64,000 bases of DNA from CBDAPE01 sp965198325 (GTDB taxonomy: Bacteria; Pseudomonadota; Alphaproteobacteria; UBA828; JAPUJA01): NCBI GenBank assembly GCA_965198325.1, contig CBDAPE010000015.1, positions 186,001-250,000 on the forward strand, in the 5' to 3' direction. Under the pieces are notes generated by a model. The model searched no databases. It saw nothing but the letters and a program-made list of their open reading frames with translations, and was not told the DNA's origin. Below, piece by piece: positions 40,651-48,969 of this stretch. Both the position numbers and the translations under genes were made by a program. Positions within the stretch are counted from its first letter, which is position 1, and the number at the start of each line of letters is the position of its first letter.

Positions 40651-41579
40651 GCGACCAAATCCTTATAGCTCAGCCGTTTGCCAGCCATCAAGCTAGCCAC
40701 TACTTCCATCTGGTCCAGCGTGTCAAGCTCACGGACGCCGTGACGACCCGCGAATTCGTCCACGTAGCGCTGAAGGTGCTTGACGCTGATCTTGTGATAG
40801 ACACCTTTGTGGGCGCGCTTGAGCGTGGCCCAGAAGCTCTCGATCCCGTTGGTATGCGCCATGCCCTTGACGTACTCGCCGACGCTGTGACGGACGGTTT
40901 CGTGGTCGAAGGGGATGCCCTTGTAGGCGCTGGCGTCGTCGGTGTAGACGGTCGCACCGGTCGCGGCCACGTCGGTTACGAATTCCTGTAGCGTCTTGGC
41001 ATCGACCTTCTCGGTGACCTTGGCGCGAACCTTGTTGGTCTTGCGGTCCTTGGCGCCCACGACGACGGTCTTGCCGGTCGCGCCTCTGCCGGCCTTGAGC
41101 TTCTTGCCCTTGTGCTTGTTCTTCTCCTTGCCGCCGAAGAACGATTCATCTATCTCAAGAGGCCCGGCGAAGAGTTTATCGTCGCCTTCCCATGCCTTTC
41201 GGATGCGCTGGAGCATGTACCAGGCTGCCGGTTGGGAGACGCCGATATCGCGGTGGAGCTTCATGCTGGACACACCCTTGAGGGACGTAAGATGCAGATA
41301 GATCGCGAACACCCACTTGCGGAGCGGCAGGCGGGAGTTGTGCATCGCGGTGCCGGTCTTGACCGAGAAGTAGCCCCGGCAATCCGTGCAGCGGTAGGGC
41401 ATGTTGTTGTGACCCGCCTCGTGGGTGTTCACGCTTCCGCAATGCGGGCAATACCGGCCTTCCGGCCAGAGGCGCGTCTCGAACCACGCGCGGGCGCTGT
41501 CCTCGGTTGGGAACATGTCCGCAAGCTGGACCAAAGTGATGCCTTCGCGGCCTGATTTTCCGGGTGATGTATGGGACAT
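40647..41579 (-). CDS. IS1595-family transposase (transposon 2)
   Basis: A 310-residue transposase starting at MSHTSPGKSGREG; an in-frame ATG two codons upstream is possible. A zinc ribbon (CPHC, CTDC) is followed by KLHRDIGVSQPAAWYMLQRIR. The DDE-type core has LEIDESFFGGK, ATVYTDDASAYK and NGIESFWATLKRAHKGVYHK. It is very similar to the transposase of transposon 1 at 21632. The stop overlaps the next minus-strand gene (ATGA). The ORF is intact. Confidence 0.9.
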   Translation of the reverse strand: MSHTSPGKSGREGITLVQLADMFPTEDSARAWFETRLWPEGRYCPHCGSVNTHEAGHNNMPYRCTDCRGYFSVKTGTAMHNSRLPLRKWVFAIYLHLTSLKGVSSMKLHRDIGVSQPAAWYMLQRIRKAWEGDDKLFAGPLEIDESFFGGKEKNKHKGKKLKAGRGATGKTVVVGAKDRKTNKVRAKVTEKVDAKTLQEFVTDVAATGATVYTDDASAYKGIPFDHETVRHSVGEYVKGMAHTNGIESFWATLKRAHKGVYHKISVKHLQRYVDEFAGRHGVRELDTLDQMEVVASLMAGKRLSYKDLVA

Positions 41580-41712
41580 GATCAAAACTCCTTATGCCAT
41601 TGAATATAGGGAATTTTGTCAGGAATGTCAATATTAACTTATAAGTCCCTATAAAAAAGCGTCGCGGCGGGACACAATCGGATCACCCGTCATCGACGTT
41701 GATGAGCCTGCC

Positions 41713-42558
41713 ATGGCGCGGCCCGCCCGACGACCGCCTGACGCCGATTCGAATTTGCCCCGCCGCGCGGCTGCGGTCGTGAGCCGTTTATCCGCGCGCA
41801 GGGTAGCGGGATCGCTTGCCATCCTCTTCGCGGGCCTACTGGCGCTCATGCCGGCCCGGGCCGGCGCGGAGGGCTTAAGCTCGACGCTGGAGATGGCGGG
41901 GCGCGTGGTGATCGAGGCACCCGCCAACCTCGCGCTGATCGAACTCACGGCCCGGAGCGAGGCGGGAAGCGCGTGCGACGCGCTGGCGCTCGACGCCATG
42001 GTCGCCGATCGCATCGTCATTCGCTTAAGCCGCTTCGGGGTCGGCCGTGACGACCTGGAGACCACGGGCTTCCGGGTCGAGACCGCCGCCCAACCCGACA
42101 ACCCGATGGCCAATCCGCCGGGCGAGGTCGAGGTCGCGGTGCTGGGGCCCGAGGGCGAGGGCGGCGCGGGCGCGGGCACCGAAGAGCTGGTCTGTATCCC
42201 CGCCGAAACCTACCGGATCGAAAGCGGCCTGACCGTGCGCCTGCGCGACTTCGAGGCGCTCGACGACGCGCTCGCCGTGCTCGAGCGCGAGCCAGACCTC
42301 ACGATCGCCGGCGTGCGCTATTCGCTAGCCGACGCCGACGCGTTGCTCGCCCAGGCAAAAGACGCGGCGATCGAGGACGCCCGGGCGAAGGCGGCGGCCT
42401 ATGCGGACGCCATGGGGCTGACGCTGGGCGCGACGCTCGGCGTGCAAAGCCTGGGCGCGCGGCTGGTGGGCGAGCCGGTGAGTAGCGGTGAGCCCATGCC
42501 CGTCCGCGCGGAAGCCGGCGCACGGGTGACCTTCGAAGTCCGCTGGGATCAGCGTTAA
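41713..42558 (+). CDS. SIMPL (DUF541) domain protein, exported
   Basis: A 281-residue protein. After a basic N-terminus there is a hydrophobic export segment (VAGSLAILFAGLLALMPARAGA, cleavage near 52). The mature part matches the SIMPL/DUF541 family: an N-terminal strand region (EMAGRVVIEAPANLALIELTARSEA), the ETTGFRVE segment that replaces the usual IxTxxYxVxP, YRIESGLTVRLRDFEALDDALAVL, and the C-terminal helix AIEDARAKAAAYADAMGLTLG. Family members sit in the envelope and are linked to oxidative or outer-membrane stress, with no established enzyme activity. ATG 41713 has a weak ribosome site. The gene begins 64 bp after transposon 2. Confidence 0.82.
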   Translation: MARPARRPPDADSNLPRRAAAVVSRLSARRVAGSLAILFAGLLALMPARAGAEGLSSTLEMAGRVVIEAPANLALIELTARSEAGSACDALALDAMVADRIVIRLSRFGVGRDDLETTGFRVETAAQPDNPMANPPGEVEVAVLGPEGEGGAGAGTEELVCIPAETYRIESGLTVRLRDFEALDDALAVLEREPDLTIAGVRYSLADADALLAQAKDAAIEDARAKAAAYADAMGLTLGATLGVQSLGARLVGEPVSSGEPMPVRAEAGARVTFEVRWDQR

Positions 42559-42562
42559 TAAG

Positions 42563-42590
42563 AAAAACTTGCCAATCGTGGCAGGATTAG
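42563..42590 (-). terminator. Intrinsic terminator
   Basis: On the minus strand CTGCCACGATTGGCAAG is followed by TTTTT. The stem is TGCCA/TGGCA with a CGAT loop. It lies just beyond the stop of the minus-strand tail-fibre-like fragment and 5 bp beyond the SIMPL gene end, so it can serve as their shared convergent terminator. Confidence 0.65.
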
Positions 42591-42593
42591 CAC

Positions 42594-43198
42594 TTAACCC
42601 AACCCAATCAAGAGATTCGTTGTTCGCACTTTGTAAGTATCGCTGCCCATCGCAAGAAATAATTCTCCATTCGACAAAGAGTAAGTTCGTGAAGCTGGAC
42701 CGCCCACAATATCGACTGAACTCTCGACCGATACTGCACCGTCGGCCTGTCCCCAGATGACAACATCGAAGAACTCTTTGAAAGTTCCACCCCCTGTTTT
42801 TCTCCCGGCGATATATGAGATTTGTGATTTCTGAGCGCCAGGAATAATCTTTTCCGCCGTCGTTCCGACTGACGCATTGGTCACGTTTCGAATTAGTGAT
42901 TCTCCAACCGCCCCGCTCTCAAAGGCAAGGTCAGTATGTGGAGTCGCGTCCGCTGTTCCAGCGCTGATTGACAATTTTCCTTCTTGTTCCCCTACGTTAC
43001 TGACACCCACACCGACAGTGTTGCCATTCGCCCTTGTATTTAACAGAAAGGAATCCGTTTCTCCGGCAACGCGGAAATTGTTGTTCCCTTCGTCATCATT
43101 AAACACAGCATCACCACGAACATCCAATTTCGTCCCCGGAGTCGCCGTCCCTATACCGACCTTGCTCGTCCCCGCGTCCGCTAAAATCAGGTCAGCCG
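42594..43198 (-). pseudogene. Tail-fibre/structural-repeat protein, 3' fragment
   Basis: About 200 codons of a minus-strand gene whose 5' part is cut off by an IS21 end at 43199. The sequence begins ...DLILADAGTSKVGIGTATPGTKLDVRGDAVFND, the xVGIGTxxPxxKLDVxG repeat found in phage tail fibres and large bacterial surface proteins with intramolecular chaperone domains. The remainder is Gly/Ser/Thr-rich (NTVGVGVSNVGEQEGKLSISAG). No autochaperone domain is recognised at the C-terminus. Whether it came from a prophage or a surface protein cannot be told from this fragment. Confidence 0.65.
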
Positions 43199-44433
43199 TG
43201 AGAACGGCGGCGCAATAATCCCCCACTGAAGCGGCCGGTTGATCCGGCTGTGGCGGACCAAAATGGGACCGTCTATAGCCTTCTGTCAGGGCTGCTCTGA
43301 CTGGAAGGCGGGGGGATGTATCGGGTGGATTTGTACGCGCGGGTTCGGCGGGCGTGTCGTGTCGAGGGAATGAGCACCCGCGAGGCCTCGCGGGTGTTCG
43401 GGCTGGACCGCAAGACGGTCCGCAAGATGCTGTCGTTCTCGGTGCCGCCGGGGTCTCGCCGCGGCAAGCCGCCACGGCGGCCGAAGCGGGGTCCGTTCAC
43501 GGGGATCATCGATCGGATTCTGGAAGACGATCGGACCAGCCACCACAAGCAACGGCCCACGGCGAAGCGGATCTTCGACCGTCTCCGGGACGAGTACGGC
43601 TTTACGGGCGGCTACACCATCGTGAAGGACTATGTCCGTGAGCGGCGGCTTCGGTCGCGCGAGATGTTCGTGCCGCTCGTCCATTCCCCCGGCCCCGCCC
43701 AGGCGGACTTCGGCGAGGCGATGGCGGTGATCGGCGGCGTGGCGTGCAAGGTCCACTTCCTTGCCTTCGATCTTCCCCACAGTGATGCCTGCTTCGTGAA
43801 GGCCTACCCGGCGGAGACGACCGAGGCGTTCTGCGCTGGCCACAACGCGGCGGTTGCGTTCTTCGGCGGCGTCCCCCGATCCATCCTGTACGACAACACC
43901 AAGCTGGCAGTCGCCCGGATACTGGGCGATGGCAAGCGGCAGCGAACGCGCGTCTTCACGGACCTTCAATCCCCCTATCTGTTCGAGGACAGGTTCGGCC
44001 GGCCGGGCAAGGGCAACGACAAAGGCAAGGTCGAGGGACTGGTCGGCTTCATCCGGCGGACCTTCCGGGTCCCCGTCCCGCGGGCCGAGAGCTTCGAGGC
44101 GCTGAACGATGCTCTCGCGGGACAGTGCCGCCGGCGCCAGGCGGCGCGGCTGCGGGGTCACAAGGAGACCATCGGCGAGCGCCTCGCACGGGACCGGGAA
44201 GCCTTCTTGCCTCTCCCCCCGGCACCATACGATGCCTGCGACAAGCGCACTGGACGGGTGAGCTCGCTGTCGCTGGTGCGCTGCCGGGGCAACGACTACT
44301 CGGTGCCCGTGGCCTATGGCCACCGCGAGGTGCTGATCCGGTGCTCCGTCGACGAGGTCGTTATCTCTTGCGGCGCGGAGGTGATTGCCCGGCACCGCCG
44401 GTCCTACGACAGCGAGGACCTGATCTTCGACCC
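43199..44433 (+). mobile_element. Truncated IS21 copy 3 (left end and istA)
   Basis: The left terminus tgagaacggcggcgcaat begins at 43199 and is followed by the same 117-bp leader and istA start as in copy 1. The element stops abruptly at 44433 where an IS3 copy begins. istB and the right terminus are missing. The IS3 copy has no target duplication here, so the missing half was removed by a deletion ending at the IS3 element. Confidence 0.88.
43316..44433 (+). pseudogene. istA: IS21 transposase IstA, 3'-truncated
   Basis: About 372 codons of IstA from MYRVDLYARVRR to SEDLIFDP. It includes the HTH (REASRVFGLDRKTVRKML), the integrase core (AQADFGEAM with first Asp, YDNTKLAV with second Asp, KGKVEGLVGFIRR with the Glu) and part of the C-terminal beta domain. 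The last about 125 codons are missing because the IS3 element follows. The unbroken middle of this copy proves the insertion points of the three ISs in the istA at 13720-19203. Confidence 0.9.
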
Positions 44434-44508
44434 TGGAGTGACCCCCTAAAAGTGGTCCAGATTTATTGAAGAGTTTGGCGCATTTTGCCCCCTCGAAAGG
44501 AGGACGAA

Positions 44509-44787
44509 ATGAGCCGTAAACGCTACACCTCAGAACGGATTATCAGCATGTTGCGCGAAGCCGAGGTGGCTTTGGCGCAGGGCCAGTCGGTTGGTCAAGC
44601 TTGTCGCACGCTCGGCGTATCGGAGCAGAGTTACTATCGCTGGCGCAAGGAATATGGCGGCCTTCGTACTGACCAGGCCAAGCGTCTGAAGGACCTGGAG
44701 AAGGAGAATGGCCGTCTCCGCAAGGCGATCTCGGATCTGACGTTGGATAAGCTGATCTTGAAAGAGGCGCTTGAGGGAAATTGCTAA
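44509..44787 (+). CDS. IS3-family OrfA (copy 2)
   Basis: A 92-residue OrfA identical in sequence to the one at 15872, with N-terminal helix-turn-helix and C-terminal leucine-zipper-like helix. The start follows AAAGGAGG. It overlaps orfB by 7 bp in the -1 frame. Confidence 0.92.
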   Translation: MSRKRYTSERIISMLREAEVALAQGQSVGQACRTLGVSEQSYYRWRKEYGGLRTDQAKRLKDLEKENGRLRKAISDLTLDKLILKEALEGNC

Positions 44788-45686
44788 GCCCCGCCCGTCG
44801 CCGGCAGTGTGTTGATCATCTCCAGGCCGAACTGGGGATCTCCGAGCGACGGGCCTGTGCTGTTGCAGGCCAACATCGCTCAACCCAGCGCAAGAGACCC
44901 CGTGGTCGGGATGATGAAGAGGCCCTCACGGCCGCGATCATCCGCTTGGCCAGCCAGTATGGCAGATATGGCGATCGGCGGATCACTGCCTTGCTCAGGA
45001 CCGAAGGTTGGCACGTGAACGCCAAGCGGGTCCAGCGCATCTGGCGGCGGGAGGGGCTGAAGCTCCCACAGAAGCAACCGAAACGGGGCAGGCTGTGGCT
45101 CAACGACGGATCCTGCATCCGTCTGCGGCCGTGCTGGCCCAATCACGTCTGGTCCTATGACTTCGTCATGGATCGAACACACGATGGGAGGACGTTCCGC
45201 ATGCTCACCGTGATCGATGAGTTCACCAGGCGGTGCATGGCCGTTGTCGTCGAGCGAAGATTGAACTCGGACAATGTCCTCCATTGTCTGACCGAGCTCT
45301 TCGTCCAACATGGCCCGCCGGATCATATCCGTTCCGACAACGGCTCAGAGTTTACCGCTCATGCCGTCCGCGACTGGCTCGGCAGGATCGGCGTCAAGAC
45401 CCTCTATATCGAGCCCGGGTCACCTTGGGAGAACGGATACAACGAGAGCTTCAACTCAAAGCTCCGGGACGAAATCCTGAACACGGAGATCTTCTCTACA
45501 CTGAAGCAGGCCAAAGTGCTGATCGAACGATGGCGCCATCACTATAATACCATCCGGCCGCATAGCTCGCTCGGATACAGACCGCCGGCCCCAGAAACCA
45601 TCTTGCCAAACGTTGAGGGGCCAACCTACCCTGTTGAGGGGCTACGGGCGGCCCATCAACTTAACCCGCGCCAAACTCTAACTTAA
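44781..45686 (+). CDS. IS3-family OrfB (copy 2)
   Basis: A 301-residue integrase with the DDE residues in WSYDFVMD, HIRSDNGSEF and ENGYNESFNSKLRDE. It differs from copy 1 by Gln for Lys in PQKQPKRG. The ORF is complete, so this copy can in principle supply transposase for both elements even though its own flanks show a deletion. Confidence 0.93.
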   Translation: MLSPARRRQCVDHLQAELGISERRACAVAGQHRSTQRKRPRGRDDEEALTAAIIRLASQYGRYGDRRITALLRTEGWHVNAKRVQRIWRREGLKLPQKQPKRGRLWLNDGSCIRLRPCWPNHVWSYDFVMDRTHDGRTFRMLTVIDEFTRRCMAVVVERRLNSDNVLHCLTELFVQHGPPDHIRSDNGSEFTAHAVRDWLGRIGVKTLYIEPGSPWENGYNESFNSKLRDEILNTEIFSTLKQAKVLIERWRHHYNTIRPHSSLGYRPPAPETILPNVEGPTYPVEGLRAAHQLNPRQTLT

Positions 45687-45715
45687 GCGCTGGACCACTA
45701 ATCGGGGGCAGGCCA

Positions 45716-45837
45716 GCCGCCGAGCCGACCCCCAGCATCGGGACTGTCATCACACCCGCCGCCGCAAGGACACCCAGCGCCTCGCGCCGGGTCGCGCCTG
45801 AGACTTGCGACCGCTCAGACGTCTGTTTCCTTGGCAT
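45716..45837 (-). pseudogene. Tat-signal protein, only the first 40 codons left
   Basis: On the minus strand the ATG at 45837 (GGGAGGGAG upstream) opens MPRKQTSERSQVSGATRREALGVLAAAGVMTVPMLG. This is a twin-arginine-type leader (TRREALGVLAAAGVM) for an exported, probably cofactor-binding protein. The gene is cut at 45715 by the IS3 element and no mature part remains, so its function cannot be identified. It is divergent from the LysR-type gene at 46024, which may once have regulated it. Confidence 0.6.
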
Positions 45838-45996
45838 GGCCACTCCCTCCCTTGTTCTCGGCAAGCTGCGTTGTGCAGCGCCAAAATTCGATGCACCGGC
45901 ACCGGTCACCGCACCTCGCGGCCGTGGCGGACGGACGGACATCGGTCCGACTCTCAACGATCCGGTCGTTGACAACAAACGACTAATCGTGCGTCA

Positions 45997-46017
45997 CTTG
46001 AGTGAGAAAAACTCAAG
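45997..46017. promoter_or_regulatory. Inverted repeat before LysR-type gene
   Basis: CTTGAGT, 7 nt, ACTCAAG forms a perfect inverted repeat ending 6 bp before the ATG of the LysR-type gene. LysR regulators often bind interrupted dyads in the divergent region they share with a target gene. This is a plausible autoregulatory site or, as an RNA hairpin, a translation control. Confidence 0.45.
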
Positions 46018-46023
46018 CGAAAC

Positions 46024-46983
46024 ATGGCTCGCCACCTTCCGTCTCTGAATGCGTTGCGCGTCTTCGAAGCGGCGGCGCGGCAGAACAGCTTCAAGCGTGC
46101 CGCGAAGGAGCTGTATGTGACGCCATCCGCAGTCAGCCGCCAGATACGCAATCTGGAAAATCAACTCGGCGTTCGGCTGTTCGAGCGACATAACCGGCGC
46201 ATTCGGCTGACGGAAATCGGCGAGGCGTACGTTCCCACCTTGAGCAGGGCGTTCGACGACATTGCGGCCAGCACCGAGCGCATCTCTCCAAGGCCCGCGG
46301 CCACACAAAAACCGAGCCGGCTCGTAATCGCCACCGAGACGAGCGTCGCCGAGTGCTGGCTGCGACCCCGGCTCAGCCGGTTCCGCCGCGCCCATCCGCA
46401 TGTGGAAATCGAGGTGTTGCTAACGAACAGCGGATTGCCTCGCCCACCCAGACAGGCCGACATCGTGATCCACTACGGCCCGGATAATTGGTCCGGCCTT
46501 CATCAGGAGAAATTGATGCCGTTGGCGGAATTCCCGGTGTGCAGCCCGGACCTCCTGACAGGTAGACGACCGCTGCGGCATCCGGAAGACCTTGCTCGCT
46601 GCACGCTTCTCCACGAAGACACCACCCGGTGGTGGGCTCTCTGGCTCAAAGGAGCCGGCCTAACAGGCGTCGATCCGGGCGCCGGACCGATATTGCACAA
46701 TTCGGCCCTCTGCCTGGACGGCGCCATTGCCGGCGAGGGCGTCGCGATGGGCGATGAGCTGGTGGCCGGAGACAACCTTCTCGTGGGGAAACTCGTAAAG
46801 CCGTTCGGCTATTGCCGGCCAGCCGATGCCAGCCTTTATCTGTTCATTTCGCCAGACATGTTGGACGTGGAAGAAGTGAAGACCTTCGCCACCTGGCTGC
46901 GCTGCGAGACCCGGCGTTTCGCCGACAGGTGCAAGCGGTTCGGCGGCCAGGAACCCTACCCGCGGAGCCTGGACCCTGGCTGA
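46024..46983 (+). CDS. LysR-type transcriptional regulator (GcvA-like)
   Basis: A 319-residue LTTR. The N-terminal winged helix (LPSLNALRVFEAAARQNSFKRAAKELYVTPSAVSRQIRNLENQLGVRLFER) closely resembles the GcvA subgroup, which opens with a LPxLNALRxFEAAAR pattern. The C-terminal substrate-binding domain has ADIVIHYGPDNWSGL and the GEGVAMGDELVA segment. It is divergent from the truncated Tat-signal gene, its likely former target. The effector is unknown. The ORF is intact, perhaps an orphan regulator after the IS-linked deletion. Confidence 0.88.
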   Translation: MARHLPSLNALRVFEAAARQNSFKRAAKELYVTPSAVSRQIRNLENQLGVRLFERHNRRIRLTEIGEAYVPTLSRAFDDIAASTERISPRPAATQKPSRLVIATETSVAECWLRPRLSRFRRAHPHVEIEVLLTNSGLPRPPRQADIVIHYGPDNWSGLHQEKLMPLAEFPVCSPDLLTGRRPLRHPEDLARCTLLHEDTTRWWALWLKGAGLTGVDPGAGPILHNSALCLDGAIAGEGVAMGDELVAGDNLLVGKLVKPFGYCRPADASLYLFISPDMLDVEEVKTFATWLRCETRRFADRCKRFGGQEPYPRSLDPG

Positions 46984-46993
46984 CGCTGCTGCC

Positions 46994-47617
46994 CTAATAC
47001 ACCACCGGCATGGGGTCGAGGCTGCGCCAGAGGTACCAACTCGCGACCGAGCGCCAGGGGCGCCAGGCTTCGCCGACGGCCTCCAGCTCGGCGTGGCTCA
47101 AGCGCTCCTCGCGGCCGTGCGCCAGCGCCGCCGCACGCTGCACGCCGATATCGGCCAGCGGCAGCACGTCGGGCCGGAGCAGGTGGAAGATCAGGAGCAT
47201 CTCGGCGGTCCAGCGTCCGACCCCCCTGGCCCGGGTCAGGTCCTCGATCACCGCCTCGTCGTCCATCTTGTGCCAACGACGCGGATCGTGGGTGCGGTCG
47301 AGGAAGCCCTGGGCCAGCCCAATCACGTATTCGGCCTTGCGCCCGGACAGACCGCAGGCGCGCAGCTCGTCGATCGAGCGGCGCGCAACCGCGCGCGGCG
47401 TGACGCGCTTGCCCGCCTGTTTTTGCAACCGCCCCCAGACGGTGGCGGCGGCTCGTGTCGAGATTTGCTGGCCGACGATCGAGCGTGCAAGGGTGTAGAA
47501 GGCATCTTCGCGGGGCGCCGGCGCCTCTCCTGGCAAGCCCTTGATAATGCGCCCCAACGCCGGATCGGCGCGGCTCAGATACTCGGCGGCCTCAGACCAG
47601 AAGGGCGGCGCGCTCAC
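46994..47617 (-). CDS. DNA-3-methyladenine glycosylase II (AlkA-like)
   Basis: A 207-residue HhH-GPD base-excision glycosylase that removes alkylated bases. The region ARSIVGQQISTRAAATVWGRL (near 45) and the helix-hairpin-helix LTRARGVGRWTAEMLLIFHLLRPDVLPLADIGVQRA (near 120-155), with the catalytic Asp in LADIGV, are diagnostic. It has the short form lacking the AlkA N-terminal domain. I chose GTG 47617 because AAAGGAGGAAG precedes it; the upstream in-frame extension is not protein-like. Its stop lies 10 bp from the end of the LysR-type gene, convergent. Confidence 0.88.
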   Translation of the reverse strand: MSAPPFWSEAAEYLSRADPALGRIIKGLPGEAPAPREDAFYTLARSIVGQQISTRAAATVWGRLQKQAGKRVTPRAVARRSIDELRACGLSGRKAEYVIGLAQGFLDRTHDPRRWHKMDDEAVIEDLTRARGVGRWTAEMLLIFHLLRPDVLPLADIGVQRAAALAHGREERLSHAELEAVGEAWRPWRSVASWYLWRSLDPMPVVY

Positions 47618-47664
47618 GGGCTCTTCCTCCTTTCGCGGCCGCAACGGCAGCAGCAAATCGCCCC

Positions 47665-47719
47665 TATCATGACGCCTGCGAGCGGCTATGAAAACAGCGG
47701 GGTCGGTAACCCGACGAGG
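47665..47719. repeat. Dispersed 55-bp intergenic repeat, copy 1
   Basis: A 55-bp stretch (tatcatgacgcctgcgagcg ... cccgacgagg) matches 48970-49024 at 48 of 55 positions. This copy lies 48 bp upstream of alkA in the minus direction. On the minus strand it contains GTCGGGTTACCGAC, a 5-bp stem with a 4-nt loop. Flanking sequences are unrelated. Confidence 0.7.
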
Positions 47720-47744
47720 CTCCGGCCCGGGAGCCGGCCAAACC

Positions 47745-48809
47745 TTACCCGCCGGGGCAGACCACGACCTGCTCGAAGGGCGCGATGCCCTTTGCGCTGT
47801 GGGCGAGCGCCGCATTGGCCTCGTCGAGCGCATAGCGGTGGGAGCGGATGCGGTCGACGGGCAGACTTCCGTTGGCAATGAAGGTCACGAGTTTGCCGAT
47901 CGTCGCGCGCGGAAACCACAGCGAGCCGCGGATCGTGATGTCGTAGTAGACCAGCCAGTCGGGAATATCGTTGTAGGTCAGCGGCGCACCGATCCGGAAC
48001 GGCGTGCCGGGGCTCTCCACGATGACCAGGGTTCCATATCGCACGAGCCCGCCGATCGCCTTCTCGATGATCCCCTCGGTGTCGTCGGACAGGGCGCTGA
48101 CGACGACATCAACCGGAGCGGACGCGTCGAAAAACAACGTCGTCGTCTCGACGCGGGGGTCGAGCCCCTCGAACGCCGAAAGCTTCTCGGGCGAGCGCCC
48201 GACCGCGACCACCCGTCCCGCGCCCATCGCCAGAGCCACGAGCACCGCACTGACGCCGACCTGACCCGTGGCGCCCAGCACTGCGACGCTGTCACCGGGC
48301 GCAAACCCCGTCTTCTCGATTGCGCCATGCGCCGTGCCGAACCAGCCCAGCCGGCACAGGATCTCCGGCGAAGCGTTGGGGAGCGCCGCATCGACCGGCG
48401 TGACGCATTCCGCCGGCAACACCATGTGGGATGCCAGCGGGCCGTCGGGCCAGACCTCAAGAATACGCCCGCCTCGCGGCGTCAGGGGGAAGCAGCCGAT
48501 GAAGGCGCGATCACTCGTCCTGCCCGGATGCATCCACTCGACGTAGCTGTCGCAAAAGACCATCGTGCCGGGATTTAAATCGAACACGTCGTCGGCCACC
48601 TGTTCGATGATGCCGACAGAATCCTGACCGGGCGTAAAGGGTCTGGCGGGGGTCGTGAATCCCGCCGAGCCATCGACGAGCATTTGAAGCCAGCCCGGCG
48701 CGAAGACCGACTCGATCCGCACAATCACGCTCGCCGGCCGGATCTCAAGCTCCGGCAACTCCATGACCGTCAGCTCGGTCCGGTTTTCAAGCAGGCGAGC
48801 AGCGCGCAT
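47745..48809 (-). CDS. MDR-family alcohol dehydrogenase-like protein
   Basis: A 354-residue medium-chain dehydrogenase/reductase. The N-terminal GroES-like half (VIVRIESVFAPGWLQM... FTPGQDSVGIIEQV) lacks the zinc-ligand Cys seen in classical alcohol dehydrogenases. The cofactor half has the Rossmann motif GATGQVGVSAVLVALAMGAGRVVAVGR. The substrate cannot be told. ATG 48809 follows GGAGGAGGGCAC; an upstream extension has no homologous look. alkA starts 128 bp downstream on the same strand. Confidence 0.8.
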   Translation of the reverse strand: MRAARLLENRTELTVMELPELEIRPASVIVRIESVFAPGWLQMLVDGSAGFTTPARPFTPGQDSVGIIEQVADDVFDLNPGTMVFCDSYVEWMHPGRTSDRAFIGCFPLTPRGGRILEVWPDGPLASHMVLPAECVTPVDAALPNASPEILCRLGWFGTAHGAIEKTGFAPGDSVAVLGATGQVGVSAVLVALAMGAGRVVAVGRSPEKLSAFEGLDPRVETTTLFFDASAPVDVVVSALSDDTEGIIEKAIGGLVRYGTLVIVESPGTPFRIGAPLTYNDIPDWLVYYDITIRGSLWFPRATIGKLVTFIANGSLPVDRIRSHRYALDEANAALAHSAKGIAPFEQVVVCPGG

Positions 48810-48969
48810 TGTGCCCTCCTCCCGTGCTTGCCTTGTCCAGCGCGATCGAGCAGGCAGCGGCGCACCGATCCGATCCACGGTACACAAAGCGCGGAGCTGC
48901 CGCATTAAGCGATGCAGCGCCCCGCGTTGCCGCTCAACGGGGCCCGCTCCGGGGAAACGCGTTTCCGCT

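Larger units (their letters stand above)
37202..41649 (-). mobile_element. Cargo-carrying IS1595-family transposon 2 (4.4 kb)
   Basis: A 4448-bp unit. Its 23-bp terminal repeats (GGGACTTATAAG..., 37202-37224 and 41627-41649) differ at one position. It is flanked by a perfect 8-bp duplication tataaaaa (37194-37201 and 41650-41657), 38 bp behind the RTX gene. It carries a 310-residue transposase near the right end, two minus-strand cargo genes coupled to it, and plus-strand cargo at the left. A second IS1595-type element is inserted at 37898-39433. Without it the unit would be about 2.9 kb. Confidence 0.9.
44434..45715 (+). mobile_element. IS3-family (IS407-like) element, copy 2
   Basis: A 1282-bp element nearly identical to the copy at 15797, with the same ends (tggagtgacccc / tggcctgccccc). 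The flanks are gaccc on the left (within istA) and gccg on the right (within a Tat-signal gene) and share no 4-bp duplication. This indicates loss of the sequence between the IS and one original flank. Confidence 0.9.

Noticed and set aside
42594..43475. A 293-residue protein joining the tail-fibre fragment to upstream sequence
   Set aside because: The first about 90 residues are the antisense of an IS21 end and istA start; the true fragment begins inside at 43198.
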